A DNA stretch of 64,000 nucleotides from Aquimarina atlantica (GTDB lineage: Bacteria; Bacteroidota; Bacteroidia; Flavobacteriales; Flavobacteriaceae), in NCBI RefSeq assembly GCF_000626715.1, contig NZ_AQRA01000002.1, positions 248,001-312,000 of the forward strand, in the 5' to 3' direction. The first letter of the stretch is position 1. Every line of letters starts with the position of its first letter. This document shows positions 1-8,238 of this stretch, one piece after another. Under the pieces are notes generated by a model that made no database searches, was not told the DNA's origin, and saw nothing but the letters and a program-made list of their open reading frames with translations. The position numbers were made by a program, and so were the translations under genes.

Positions 1-51
1 TTATTCTTGCTTATCAACAGATTCGATATGAATTTTGTTTAAATACATCAC

Positions 52-84
52 AAAAAAAAACAGCCAACCTAAGGTTAACTGTTT
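52..84 (-). terminator. Rho-independent terminator
   Basis: Read on the minus strand, the sequence folds as AACAG-x2-AACC, a short loop, GGTT-x2-CTGTT, followed by a run of nine T (the A run at 52-60). It sits 26 bp downstream of the stop of the zinc-ribbon/TerB-like gene and most likely ends its transcript. Confidence 0.75.
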
Positions 85-109
85 ATACTATATCAATGCT
101 AAATTCTTA

Positions 110-790
110 TTAATTCAATTGTTCTTTTTTAATCTTGGTCATATCTTTTTGCATCAGTTTATCGATTAATGTCTGATACATCCCTTTTGGTAATCCACAA
201 GCGATAAGATATTCTTTCATAAGGTTCTCTTCTTCTTTCTCGATAGCTCCATCGGCCAATAGTACTACAGCTGCTTGTGCCAAAATATTAATTAGCGCTT
301 CTGATGATAACTCATTTCGTGCTTCATTAAGAAAATTAAAGACCTGGTTATCCTGGTTGCCTGTAACTTTTACATTTTGATGTATCGCCATTAATTCTTC
401 CTTCATTTCTGGTAATCCTTCTATAGCATCCATGATTTCGCGTTCTTCTTCTGCAGCAAAATCTCCATCGATAATAGACATATGTGTCATCGAAGCTATA
501 AGTGCTTTGGCAAATACTAATTTTGCTCGTTTTTGATTCTCGTTAATCTCATCCTGCGAGCGTTGTAAGATCGTTTTTATATTTTCGTTATAAGCACTCT
601 TGCAGCTATCACATTGATAAAATCGATCTACTACATCCAGTGGAATCATGGGGATAAAAAATAAAGTAAACCATCTGCGATATAGCTTATTTACAAGATT
701 TCCATTATTACAATTTGGACATGAATTTGATAAAACAGGACTTTCACTCACCGTGTGTTTTAGTCCTCTTGTTCCGAAGATAATAAACAT
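110..790 (-). CDS. Zinc-ribbon and TerB-like domain protein
   Basis: A 226-residue cytoplasmic protein of unknown role. The N-terminal 75 residues hold two CxxC pairs (C-P-N-C near residue 24 and C-D-S-C near 60), a zinc-ribbon arrangement, separated by a hydrophobic stretch (WFTLFFIPMIPLD). From about residue 88 to the end the protein is helical with two acidic blocks (IDGDFAAEEE near 106 and ADGAIEKEEE near 178), the signature of TerB-like helical domains, which may bind metal. The gene has its own terminator and its start is followed upstream only by AT-rich DNA. The domain call is from motif recognition; no pathway can be assigned. Confidence 0.75.
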   Translation of the reverse strand: MFIIFGTRGLKHTVSESPVLSNSCPNCNNGNLVNKLYRRWFTLFFIPMIPLDVVDRFYQCDSCKSAYNENIKTILQRSQDEINENQKRAKLVFAKALIASMTHMSIIDGDFAAEEEREIMDAIEGLPEMKEELMAIHQNVKVTGNQDNQVFNFLNEARNELSSEALINILAQAAVVLLADGAIEKEEENLMKEYLIACGLPKGMYQTLIDKLMQKDMTKIKKEQLN

Positions 791-1004
791 AACTATGTAG
801 GTATTTAATGATTTAAGGTATTTTAAAGATACTATAATATTCTAAAACACCTAATAATCAAATTACCATCCTTGTATTACCAAACCGTTTATGGTAAAAA
901 TTAAACCTGGAGAAGCAGAAGAGGTTATGTTTTTTGCCAAAATATTGATTTACACCACCTATGACCCAAATTTACTGGAATATAGAAACAGTTCGTGCTA
1001 TACC

Positions 1005-1511
1005 TTATTCGCTTTTTTTAGCGATACCGCATTTTCTTCGGATAGTTCTTTCGGCGAGGGCTGCGACATTTCTGGCCCGATCCTCAGAGCCTCCGTCTTT
1101 AATAACCTCATTATATACTGTTTTGTTTTCTATAAGACCACGTAGGATACAGGTAAACCCCGGGCTGTCTTTACCTCTATAAGGATTCTTTTTTTTGGGT
1201 TTTGCAATCAACTCCCCGAACAAGCGATCTTTTAATATGTTATCTTTTTGGACTTCTACTACTAACGTATATAGGACATTTTGATCTTCTGGATCCATAT
1301 CATTTACCTTATCCAAGGCATTAGAATATTCATCATTAGTGAAATTAAAATATTCATAGATGTCAAAATAGTTGTTTGCTCCTTTTTCATCCTCCTGCAC
1401 CTCTTCTTCGCTTTGTATTTCTTCTTCATTTTGGTACTCTTCTTCGCTTTCCTGGCTTACTCCTTTGATCACGGATACTAGTAACATTATAAAAATAGGT
1501 AGCCTCTTCAT
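1005..1511 (-). CDS. Hypothetical secreted acidic protein
   Basis: A 168-residue protein I do not recognise. It begins with a Sec signal peptide (MKRLPIFIMLLVSVIKGVSQ, cleavage likely after GVSQ). It then carries a very acidic low-complexity stretch of three or four E/Q-rich repeats at residues 21-43, followed by a globular C-terminal half containing two cysteines (near residues 124 and 161) that could form a disulfide. It has no lipobox, so it is probably periplasmic or secreted. It stands alone on the minus strand, with about 390 bp of gene-free DNA on the start side. Codon use matches the neighbours. Confidence 0.6.
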   Translation of the reverse strand: MKRLPIFIMLLVSVIKGVSQESEEEYQNEEEIQSEEEVQEDEKGANNYFDIYEYFNFTNDEYSNALDKVNDMDPEDQNVLYTLVVEVQKDNILKDRLFGELIAKPKKKNPYRGKDSPGFTCILRGLIENKTVYNEVIKDGGSEDRARNVAALAERTIRRKCGIAKKSE

Positions 1512-1903
1512 TTGTTCTATAGTTTTAAATTAATTTGGGTATAATAAACGTTTGGCAACGTCCTTTTGTTATCTGTTTTTCTTATTTTTATACTTTTATA
1601 ACCCGTTGTGCACTTTGATAAAATCCTCTCAATTCGAGTGGCTTTTTGAAAACTGTTTTAGCTCAAAATGCGTAACGGTTTTTTTATATAAAAACAGTGT
1701 GCTTTTTCATGATATGCATAATTAAGGATTTTATTTTTTGTTTACTAAAATCTATGGCACGCTTTTTGGTTTTTATCAAATAAAATGCCTATTTTGAGGC
1801 AATTTTTAAGGTTATTTTAACAATAAAATAAATTTTATCACGTTCTGATAACCGGTGTAATTAACTTATAAACTATAATACATTATTTTAACACCCAAAC
1901 ATT
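1512..1903. other. Gene-free intergenic region
   Basis: This is a 392-bp AT-rich divergent intergenic region. It presumably holds the promoters for both flanking genes, but I find no convincing TTG-N17-20-TAnnTTTG match. An imperfect hairpin (arms at 1649-1657 and 1674-1682, followed by a T run to 1687) could be a weak plus-strand terminator. No plausible ORF is present. Confidence 0.4.
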
Positions 1904-2314
1904 ATGAAAAAATTATTTCTACTTCTATTTGTGCTAGGCGCAGGATTATCAGTTCAGGCTCAAAACACAGACAATTCTGGACAAGATTGGGCAGAAAGCA
2001 ATATACAATATACAGAGTTATATAGCTTAGCAACGGAAATAGGTAAAAGAACAGATAAAGTTATTGCAAATGACAATGTAATTTCAATCGTAAAGGAAAA
2101 TGGCACTACTTCTTTTCAAAGAAAAAGAGACATGTCTGTTCCTGTGGAATTTTACGACTTTATACTATTAACTTCAACAGGTAGACGTATTCCTTTAAAC
2201 AAAGGTCAGACTGAAAAAGTGATTGAGAAATTTCAAAACGTCTTGACAAAAGTAAAAGCTAGTATTGATGTAGATAATACTCAAGCTATTGATGCAATAC
2301 TTGAAGGCTTATAA
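1904..2314 (+). CDS. Hypothetical secreted protein
   Basis: A 136-residue protein with a clear signal peptide (MKKLFLLLFVLGAGLSVQAQ, cleavage after QAQ), so probably periplasmic or exported. The mature part is mixed alpha/beta with no cysteine, no lipobox and no motif that I can place in a family. The start is the only ATG that includes the signal peptide. A strong bidirectional terminator follows 18 bp after the stop, so the gene appears monocistronic. Function unknown. Confidence 0.6.
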   Translation: MKKLFLLLFVLGAGLSVQAQNTDNSGQDWAESNIQYTELYSLATEIGKRTDKVIANDNVISIVKENGTTSFQRKRDMSVPVEFYDFILLTSTGRRIPLNKGQTEKVIEKFQNVLTKVKASIDVDNTQAIDAILEGL

Positions 2315-2331
2315 AAAATGCTTATTCAAAT

Positions 2332-2362
2332 AAAAAAGCGACCATTTTGGTCGCTTTTTTTA
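2332..2362. terminator. Bidirectional terminator between convergent genes
   Basis: The hairpin is AAAAAAGCGACCA-TTT-TGGTCGCTTTTTTT, a perfect GC-containing stem with an A run on one side and a T run on the other. It lies between the secreted-protein gene (plus) and the OmpA lipoprotein gene (minus) and can serve both. Confidence 0.85.
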
Positions 2363-2383
2363 TGTCTTATAATTTCTGTACGC

Positions 2384-3343
2384 TTAGATATCATTCAACA
2401 GCTTAGTGATTTCATCTAATTTTGGAGTTAGGATCACTTCGATTCGCCTGTTTTTACTTTTTCCTGTAGGGGTATCATTAGACGCTATAGGAGCGAACTC
2501 TCCTCTACCGGCGGCAGTAATGTTTTGCGGGTCAATTTTCTGGTTTTGCAATAAAATATTTACAATCGCAGTTGCTCTCTTGGTAGACAAATCCCAGTTT
2601 CCCGATAGCTGTCCGTTACCTGTATAGGGTACATTATCGGTATGTCCTTCGATCAAAACAGCAATATCTGCATTATCGCCTAATACTCTCCCTAATTGTT
2701 TTACTGCTTTTTGTCCTTGTGCTCCTACTGCCCAGCTACCAGATTCAAACAATAATTTGTTTTCCATAGAGATATACACTTTACCATTGCGCTCTTCTAC
2801 AGTAAGGCCTTTGCCTTCAAAATTTCGCAGTGCTTTAGATATTGCACTTTTAAGTGCTTGCATTTTGGCATCTTTGGCTGCAATCAATCCTTCTAATTCA
2901 TCTACTCGCTTAGAACGAGAAGCGAGGTCTCGCTGTAATGCATCCAAGCGATTACGTTCTTCAGCCAGTGCTCTTTCTTTTTCTTCCAGTTGTTTTAGTA
3001 GTTCTCTGTTTTTCTTACTATTGGCTGCAATCGCTGCCGAACTGTTTTTCTCTAATGCATCATACGAGTCTTTTAGGTTTTCATAATTAGCCTGTGCTGC
3101 ATTATATTTTCCTTGCAAGTCATCTCTCTCGGCTTTTACTTTTTGATATTCGGCATCCAATTGCTCTAATGCCTTTCTGGTGGCATCGCTTGTTTTTTCT
3201 AAAGCTGCTAATTCATCTTTGGTTTTACGATGTTCTCGCTTCAAACGAGCATACTTGCTTTCTAATTCTTTGTGTACTTTAGAAGAAACACAAGAAGTCA
3301 TAAGAATACCTACAAGTATAACAGATACTATTCTTTTTATCAT
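2384..3343 (-). CDS. OmpA family lipoprotein with coiled coil
   Basis: A 319-residue outer-membrane-anchored peptidoglycan-binding protein. The N-terminus is a lipoprotein signal (lipobox GILMTSC, lipidated Cys18). Residues about 25-165 form a long charged coiled coil with heptad-like K/E/L patterning. The C-terminal ~120 residues are an OmpA/MotB-like domain: LLFESGSWAVG, then VLIEGHTDNVPY with the Asp that contacts diaminopimelate, and the closing NRRIEVIL with the matching Arg. The family usually tethers the outer membrane to peptidoglycan; the coiled coil probably acts as a periplasmic spacer. It is a single gene with a shared terminator downstream. Confidence 0.88.
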   Translation of the reverse strand: MIKRIVSVILVGILMTSCVSSKVHKELESKYARLKREHRKTKDELAALEKTSDATRKALEQLDAEYQKVKAERDDLQGKYNAAQANYENLKDSYDALEKNSSAAIAANSKKNRELLKQLEEKERALAEERNRLDALQRDLASRSKRVDELEGLIAAKDAKMQALKSAISKALRNFEGKGLTVEERNGKVYISMENKLLFESGSWAVGAQGQKAVKQLGRVLGDNADIAVLIEGHTDNVPYTGNGQLSGNWDLSTKRATAIVNILLQNQKIDPQNITAAGRGEFAPIASNDTPTGKSKNRRIEVILTPKLDEITKLLNDI

Positions 3344-3501
3344 TTTATGTTGTTTATGGGGTTGTTCTTTTTTAGGTTTCTATTCACATTCGAAAAACTT
3401 ATTCTCGATAGACCACATCTTATAATGCGGTATTATAATTAACTCATTTTTTAATTTATTGATTTTTGAGCAATTTGGTTCACATACAAAAAACCTTCTA
3501 C

Positions 3502-3533
3502 ATTCAGTATTCGTTAATCAATATTCAGTATTC
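3502..3533. repeat. Short tandem direct repeat
   Basis: The 11-mer ATTCAGTATTC occurs at 3502-3512 and 3523-3533, 21 bp apart (two helical turns). It lies between the exonuclease III stop and the OmpA lipoprotein gene, about 160-190 bp upstream of the OmpA start. It may be a regulator site or chance in AT-rich DNA. Confidence 0.4.
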
Positions 3534-3551
3534 AATCTTATTAATTAAAAT

Positions 3552-4316
3552 CTATACATCTAATTCGACTACAATAGGGCAGTGGTCGCTATGTTTGGCT
3601 TCTGATAGAATAACGGCTCTTTTTAAGTTATCTTGTAAAGGCTGAGATACCATACCATAATCCAAACGCCATCCTTTATTATTCGCTCTGGCATTAGCTC
3701 TGTAGCTCCACCAGGAATATTGGTGTGGCTCTGTATTAAAATGCCTAAAAGAATCTATAAAACCACTATCGATAAAATTACCGATCCACTCTCGCTCTAC
3801 TGGTAAAAATCCTGATACATTTTTATTACGTACCGGATCATGAATATCGATTGCCTTATGACATATATTATAATCTCCTAATATCACCAAATTGGGGTGT
3901 TCTTTTTTCAGTTCATTAATATAAGTCTGAAAATCTGCCATATATTTTAGCTTATGCTCCAAACGTTCAATATTCGTACCACTGGGAAGGTATAAACTCA
4001 TTACCGATACTCCATTAAAATCAGCTCTTAGATTACGACCTTCAAAATCCATATAATCAATCCCGGTACCGTATTCTACATGATCAGGTTTTGTTTTAGA
4101 AAGAATAGCTACACCACTATATCCTTTTTTCTGAGCACTATACCAGTAATTATGTGGATATCCGGCTTCTGAAAACAGATCGAGATCCAACTGTTCTTTA
4201 TTTGCTTTTATTTCCTGAAGACAAATCACATCTGGGTCGGTTTGTTTCAACCATTCTAAAAACCCCTTGTTTATTGCTGCTCTAATTCCGTTTACGTTAT
4301 AGGAGACGATTTTCAT
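3552..4316 (-). CDS. xth: Exodeoxyribonuclease III
   Basis: A 254-residue AP endonuclease / 3'-5' exonuclease of the endonuclease-exonuclease-phosphatase fold, acting in base excision repair. I see the N-terminal MKIVSYNVNGIRAA motif with the metal-binding Asn, LQEIK with the catalytic Glu, LGDYNICH with the Asp/Asn pair, and the C-terminal SDHCPIVVEL with the catalytic Asp-His. The start at 4316 is chosen because the family begins at MKIVSYN. A longer in-frame start (TTG at 4352) would lie inside the palindromic element at 4350-4482 and adds residues the family lacks. Length matches the family (about 255 residues). Confidence 0.95.
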   Translation of the reverse strand: MKIVSYNVNGIRAAINKGFLEWLKQTDPDVICLQEIKANKEQLDLDLFSEAGYPHNYWYSAQKKGYSGVAILSKTKPDHVEYGTGIDYMDFEGRNLRADFNGVSVMSLYLPSGTNIERLEHKLKYMADFQTYINELKKEHPNLVILGDYNICHKAIDIHDPVRNKNVSGFLPVEREWIGNFIDSGFIDSFRHFNTEPHQYSWWSYRANARANNKGWRLDYGMVSQPLQDNLKRAVILSEAKHSDHCPIVVELDV

Positions 4317-4339
4317 ACTCAAAATACTATTTGGTTTAC

Positions 4340-4492
4340 ATAATTCAAACAATGTCGTTTAGTTAAGGATAAGATTTAAAATTTCTTGTCACACTGAGCC
4401 TGTCGAAGTGCTTTCAAATCTGCTTTTTAAATGTCTTCGACAGGCTCAGACTGACAACTAAAAGCTTAACTTAACGACATTGATAATTCAAA
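4340..4492. mobile_element. MITE-like palindromic element with target duplication
   Basis: A 133-bp element (4350-4482) has terminal inverted repeats of 18 bp with one mismatch (CAATGTCGTTTAGTTAAG at 4350-4367 and its complement at 4465-4482). A second nested inverted repeat lies inside (CTGAGCCTGTCGAAG at 4394-4408 and CTTCGACAGGCTCAG at 4435-4449). The 10-mer ATAATTCAAA flanks it directly on both sides (4340-4349 and 4483-4492), as expected for a target-site duplication. It encodes nothing, so it would need a transposase in trans. The 10-bp duplication is compatible with IS4-type transposases, but the family assignment is inference. Confidence 0.8.
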
Positions 4493-4625
4493 TCTACCAA
4501 TTATTAAAGAAAATAAAGCGTCATATCGATGCATTTTAATCATCAATTATGAATTTAAATTGACGTATAAATCCCATCATATTCTAATAAATTTTTATGA
4601 TCTTTATAGTAAACAACCACAAATC

Positions 4626-4994
4626 ATGAAAAACATGCTTAAAACCGCCTGCTTACTTTTACTATTTAGTGCATATAATTGTGTTCCCGCCAAAGGTGTA
4701 AATTCTGAAAGCGCTACAACTTCAAAAAATGATATTCAAATCTCGACATCAAAAGAAATGATAGCAAAAGGATTTAGCAAAGGTACAATAGTGAGTAGTA
4801 AATCTGAAGGGTGCCCTTATATTCTAAATGTTGAAGAATATAAAGATAACCTGGATCCTATTAATCTTGGTGATTTTTATAAAACTGAAATCCCTAAACA
4901 AGTTTGGGTAAAATTTTCTAATCTTAGAATGGCAAGTAGATGTAATAATGCCCGCCCGGTTTCTATTACAGAAATCAATATACGTAAAGAGTAA
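4626..4994 (+). CDS. Hypothetical lipoprotein
   Basis: A 122-residue exported protein of unknown function. The N-terminus MKNMLKTACLLLLFSAYNC is a signal peptide ending in a cysteine with an imperfect lipobox (SAYNC), so lipidation is likely but not certain. Two further cysteines in the mature part (in EGCPY and RCNNA) may pair. I chose ATG 4626 because an in-frame upstream TTG at 4560 would place 22 polar residues before the signal peptide. The stop is only 4 bp from the stop of the convergent type IX secreted gene, with no terminator between them. Confidence 0.65.
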   Translation: MKNMLKTACLLLLFSAYNCVPAKGVNSESATTSKNDIQISTSKEMIAKGFSKGTIVSSKSEGCPYILNVEEYKDNLDPINLGDFYKTEIPKQVWVKFSNLRMASRCNNARPVSITEINIRKE

Positions 4995-4998
4995 GCAT

Positions 4999-7989
4999 TT
5001 ATTTTACGATAAACTTGGTAGCATCTGCTTTTCTTTTATTACCAAATCGTGCAAAATAGACTCCCGATCTTGCATAGGACATATCCAGGTCGTATACAAA
5101 TCTACCATTGGCATCTTTTCTCACTATATTAGAAACAATGACTTGCCCCAGAATATTAAAAATATAAAGTCTCGTTTCGGTTTCTGGGCCAGAGTCTGAT
5201 TTGGTAATCAAAAATTGGTTGTCTGGTTCTGTAATTACAATCAACCCTGTATTTAACTCTTTATTTTCTCCTATCTCTACGGTATAATCATGGGTCGTTC
5301 CAAAATCCATCGAACCACAAGGATTATTAAGAGGAGCTCCGTTATTGGTATTAACATCTCCTGCACGAATCCTGAGCAAATGACTTCCTAACAAGGCTTG
5401 ACCAGGAATCGAAATAATAAAATCTTGATTAGTATTACCTTTTCTAACAATTCCATTATCAATCAATAGCTCTGATTCTTCAAAAACAACATTATCATTA
5501 AAATCGATCCATAAGGATACTCGTTCAGATCCATTAGTATCTGCAAACCCAGTTTGTACGGTTAATCTATAACTTCCTATAAATCGATTTAAATTAATAG
5601 TAAAATTATTTGTAAAATCTTTGTATCCCGTAGAATTTACGGTACAATTAATATCAGAATTGGTAACATTAGATAGCTGAAAATAAGTTATTCCATCATT
5701 AAACCTAGTACAGTCAGAATTTGGTTTACATAGCAGCCTTTCTATTGTCCTGGTAATAGTATCATTAGCTGTATTTTCATCTGTAGCTAAAACTGTTCCT
5801 AATTGAAATTCGAAAGTCCCTCTTCCTGTAATATCTACTAAGGTGGCAAATGTATAACTTACTTCTGTTTGTGGTTGCAGGGTACCTGTAAAAACTTCTT
5901 CTACTCTGGTTCCATTATTTAAAGTATAAAAAACCGGAATATTAGTTTGCGAAGTAGAACCATAATTATACAGTGTAACTGTGATTGCTTCTTCAGAAAT
6001 CGCAATTCCACTATCAGGAGCAGGGGATATTAATTCTCCTACTCCTACATCAATAGGAAACAAATTATTGAGTGTTACCTCACTACAATCATTTTCGGGA
6101 TTGGTATCTCCTGTTGCATTAGTTTCTGCGGTTATAGTATACACTCTTTCTGTACTAAGATCTGCATTGGTAGCAAATGAAAAAGAAGCTGTTCCTAACG
6201 GTGCTATAGGGCCTGCTAACAGTTCACTAACTGCGGGTCCTCCATTAATAGAATATGTAACCTGGATATTACTTTGAGCTGTAGATCCAAAATTCTTAAC
6301 GGTTACGGTAATATTTTCAGCATTAGTAAAAGTGGCATCACCTCCTGGCGTGTCTATACTTACTACTCCTACATCGGTTGTAACCGCGTCGGCCACTTTA
6401 AAAACTCCTACAACATTTCTTGCGTTGTTTCCTGTATTTTCAAAATATTCTGCAATGTGCCAAAATGTTTGATCATCAACAGGATCTACGGTAAGTTGTG
6501 CATAATCTCCGTATCGATCTGGATTTCCTTCGCGTTGTATATCGGTTCCGATCTTAATATCTTGTTCTGCTATGGTCATCATTCCTAATGGATCCCCTGC
6601 AAGTCTACCAGTATATCGAATTGAAGCATAACTATCTGCACTCGCCCCGGTACTGGTTGTACCCATTGTCGTATATCCCATACCAATATTACCATAAATA
6701 TCCATAGCCATACTCCCACACCAGGCACTTTTACCATCGGGAGAAAAATAAGTTCCTTCCTGAAATACGGTCCAGGGTTGATCATCTCCGCTTTGTCGTA
6801 GTTCATACCAGCGTATTCCTGCTACATCATCTGCATCTGCATCTACGTCTACTACATGATTAAGCACTACAGCGTTATAATTACAAAACCTCCTATAATT
6901 ACTGGCAAACATAACTGCACCTTGCAATGCATCAATATCTCGATCACTACCGGGTTGCGGTAAATTACTAAAAGATCCACCATCAAAAGTAGAGTCAAAA
7001 ATTGTTACTGCAATCTCCTCTGCTTCAGCAATTGTTGATTGACTGGGAGAAATCCAGTTTACATCAATTTTCCACAATTTTAACATATCCTGATCCACAC
7101 CTTCCCATTCATCATCCTGAAAATAAATAATTCTGGCATCACCATCGGGAGGTAATGTTTTTCCTATAGCATTAAACCCTGCTGGGCTATAAAACCCGCC
7201 TATTCTAGCTCCAGGAAGTGGAAATCCTACCATTTTCACATTTTCTTTTCCTAATAGCATTTTTTCTCTTTCGATTACAAATACAATCTCGCTGGTTTGT
7301 ACCGAATTCTGATCTTTATTAGCTGTTACATAATATCCATCTGACCAAATTGAAAATTTTGTATAATCAGGAAATCCTTCTGTATTAAATCGATAGGTAT
7401 ACCACCCATCATTTACAGGATCTGGCCCCTGGCCTACAGCAACTAAAAATCCGTTTGGAGTATTTGAAAACTGAGTGATTACAAATCGATCTGCAAAACT
7501 ATCATAAAATACAATTGGATCTCCAAGGGTCTCCCCCGGAAATATATTGGCTAATGATGACGAAGGTACTAACTCATTACCACTTCTATCGTGTATTGCA
7601 AAAGCAAAGTTTTTGGCACTTACATAATGATTAGGCCCTATAGCTCCTGTAGGATCAGAAGGAGCTCTATTACTAGAATTTGCCTCGAATGTAAGAGAAG
7701 GAGCTTTACCAGCTCTCATCACCTGATTGCTCTTTTGTTTGGCAAGTAAAGGATCCATTCCTTTGGGAAGACCTTTTCCCGGAACAATTTTATTGGCATC
7801 TGTTCTTCTAGGGTTAATCTTACCATCTCTTGGTTTACCAGGTAATAGTTTTTTTCCTGCCAATGGTCCTATTGCCCTCATATAAGCAGCAGTAGTTACC
7901 ATACTGGCATTCATGGTTTCTTTCTTTTGTGAAAATCCAATGGTAACAAAAAACAAAAAGGAAACTACTACAATTTTCTTTAATAGCAT
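4999..7989 (-). CDS. Large type IX-secreted protein (CARDB, GEVED, sorting domain)
   Basis: A 996-residue secreted or cell-surface protein. Order: signal peptide (MLLKKIVVVSFLFFVTIGFSQ); a basic pro-region; a ~400-residue domain resembling six-bladed/sialidase-like exported proteins (EANSSNRAPSDPTGAIGPN, later DYAQLTVDP); two CARDB-type adhesion repeats (about 535-640 and 645-745, each with VTVKNFGS / VTLYNYGS); a GEVED domain (about 755-905, WIDFNDN); and a C-terminal type IX sorting domain (last ~80 residues, ending GVYFARFGNKRKADATKFIVK-like). The start is ATG 7989; an upstream TTG at 7995 adds only two residues. It is probably transported across the outer membrane by the Por/Gld machinery. 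The substrate of the N-terminal domain is unknown. Confidence 0.8.
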   Translation of the reverse strand: MLLKKIVVVSFLFFVTIGFSQKKETMNASMVTTAAYMRAIGPLAGKKLLPGKPRDGKINPRRTDANKIVPGKGLPKGMDPLLAKQKSNQVMRAGKAPSLTFEANSSNRAPSDPTGAIGPNHYVSAKNFAFAIHDRSGNELVPSSSLANIFPGETLGDPIVFYDSFADRFVITQFSNTPNGFLVAVGQGPDPVNDGWYTYRFNTEGFPDYTKFSIWSDGYYVTANKDQNSVQTSEIVFVIEREKMLLGKENVKMVGFPLPGARIGGFYSPAGFNAIGKTLPPDGDARIIYFQDDEWEGVDQDMLKLWKIDVNWISPSQSTIAEAEEIAVTIFDSTFDGGSFSNLPQPGSDRDIDALQGAVMFASNYRRFCNYNAVVLNHVVDVDADADDVAGIRWYELRQSGDDQPWTVFQEGTYFSPDGKSAWCGSMAMDIYGNIGMGYTTMGTTSTGASADSYASIRYTGRLAGDPLGMMTIAEQDIKIGTDIQREGNPDRYGDYAQLTVDPVDDQTFWHIAEYFENTGNNARNVVGVFKVADAVTTDVGVVSIDTPGGDATFTNAENITVTVKNFGSTAQSNIQVTYSINGGPAVSELLAGPIAPLGTASFSFATNADLSTERVYTITAETNATGDTNPENDCSEVTLNNLFPIDVGVGELISPAPDSGIAISEEAITVTLYNYGSTSQTNIPVFYTLNNGTRVEEVFTGTLQPQTEVSYTFATLVDITGRGTFEFQLGTVLATDENTANDTITRTIERLLCKPNSDCTRFNDGITYFQLSNVTNSDINCTVNSTGYKDFTNNFTINLNRFIGSYRLTVQTGFADTNGSERVSLWIDFNDNVVFEESELLIDNGIVRKGNTNQDFIISIPGQALLGSHLLRIRAGDVNTNNGAPLNNPCGSMDFGTTHDYTVEIGENKELNTGLIVITEPDNQFLITKSDSGPETETRLYIFNILGQVIVSNIVRKDANGRFVYDLDMSYARSGVYFARFGNKRKADATKFIVK

Positions 7990-8184
7990 AAGCAATAATT
8001 TATATTAAGACCTGGCTCTTTACCTAGAGACTAAAATACAACTAAACTTCAAAATATGACAGCCATAAGACACTTTATCCTAAGTATTGATAAAAAAACG
8101 GTTAATTTTAAAAAAAATTATTAATAATCATCAATGATTATACTGTATTCATGTTTTTATTAAAAAAGTTTAAATCACTTCAAT

Positions 8185-8215
8185 AAAAAAAGCCGCCTCT
8201 TGATGAGGCAGCTTT
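8185..8215 (-). terminator. Rho-independent terminator of glyS
   Basis: On the minus strand the stem AAAGCTGCCTC-ATCAA-GAGGCGGCTTT (one mismatch) is followed by a T run. It lies 24 bp past the glyS stop. Confidence 0.85.
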
Positions 8216-8238
8216 ACCAGGGAAAACTTATCCCAAAA

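Noticed and set aside
1..51. Minus-strand frame of 15 codons ending at the first base of the window
   Set aside because: It is too short, has no upstream gene (a terminator is next to it), and its stop at the very edge is probably chance.
891..1182. Plus-strand frames opposite the 168-residue secreted protein
   Set aside because: These are antisense shadows of the signal-peptide gene at 1005-1511, which has clear secretion features.
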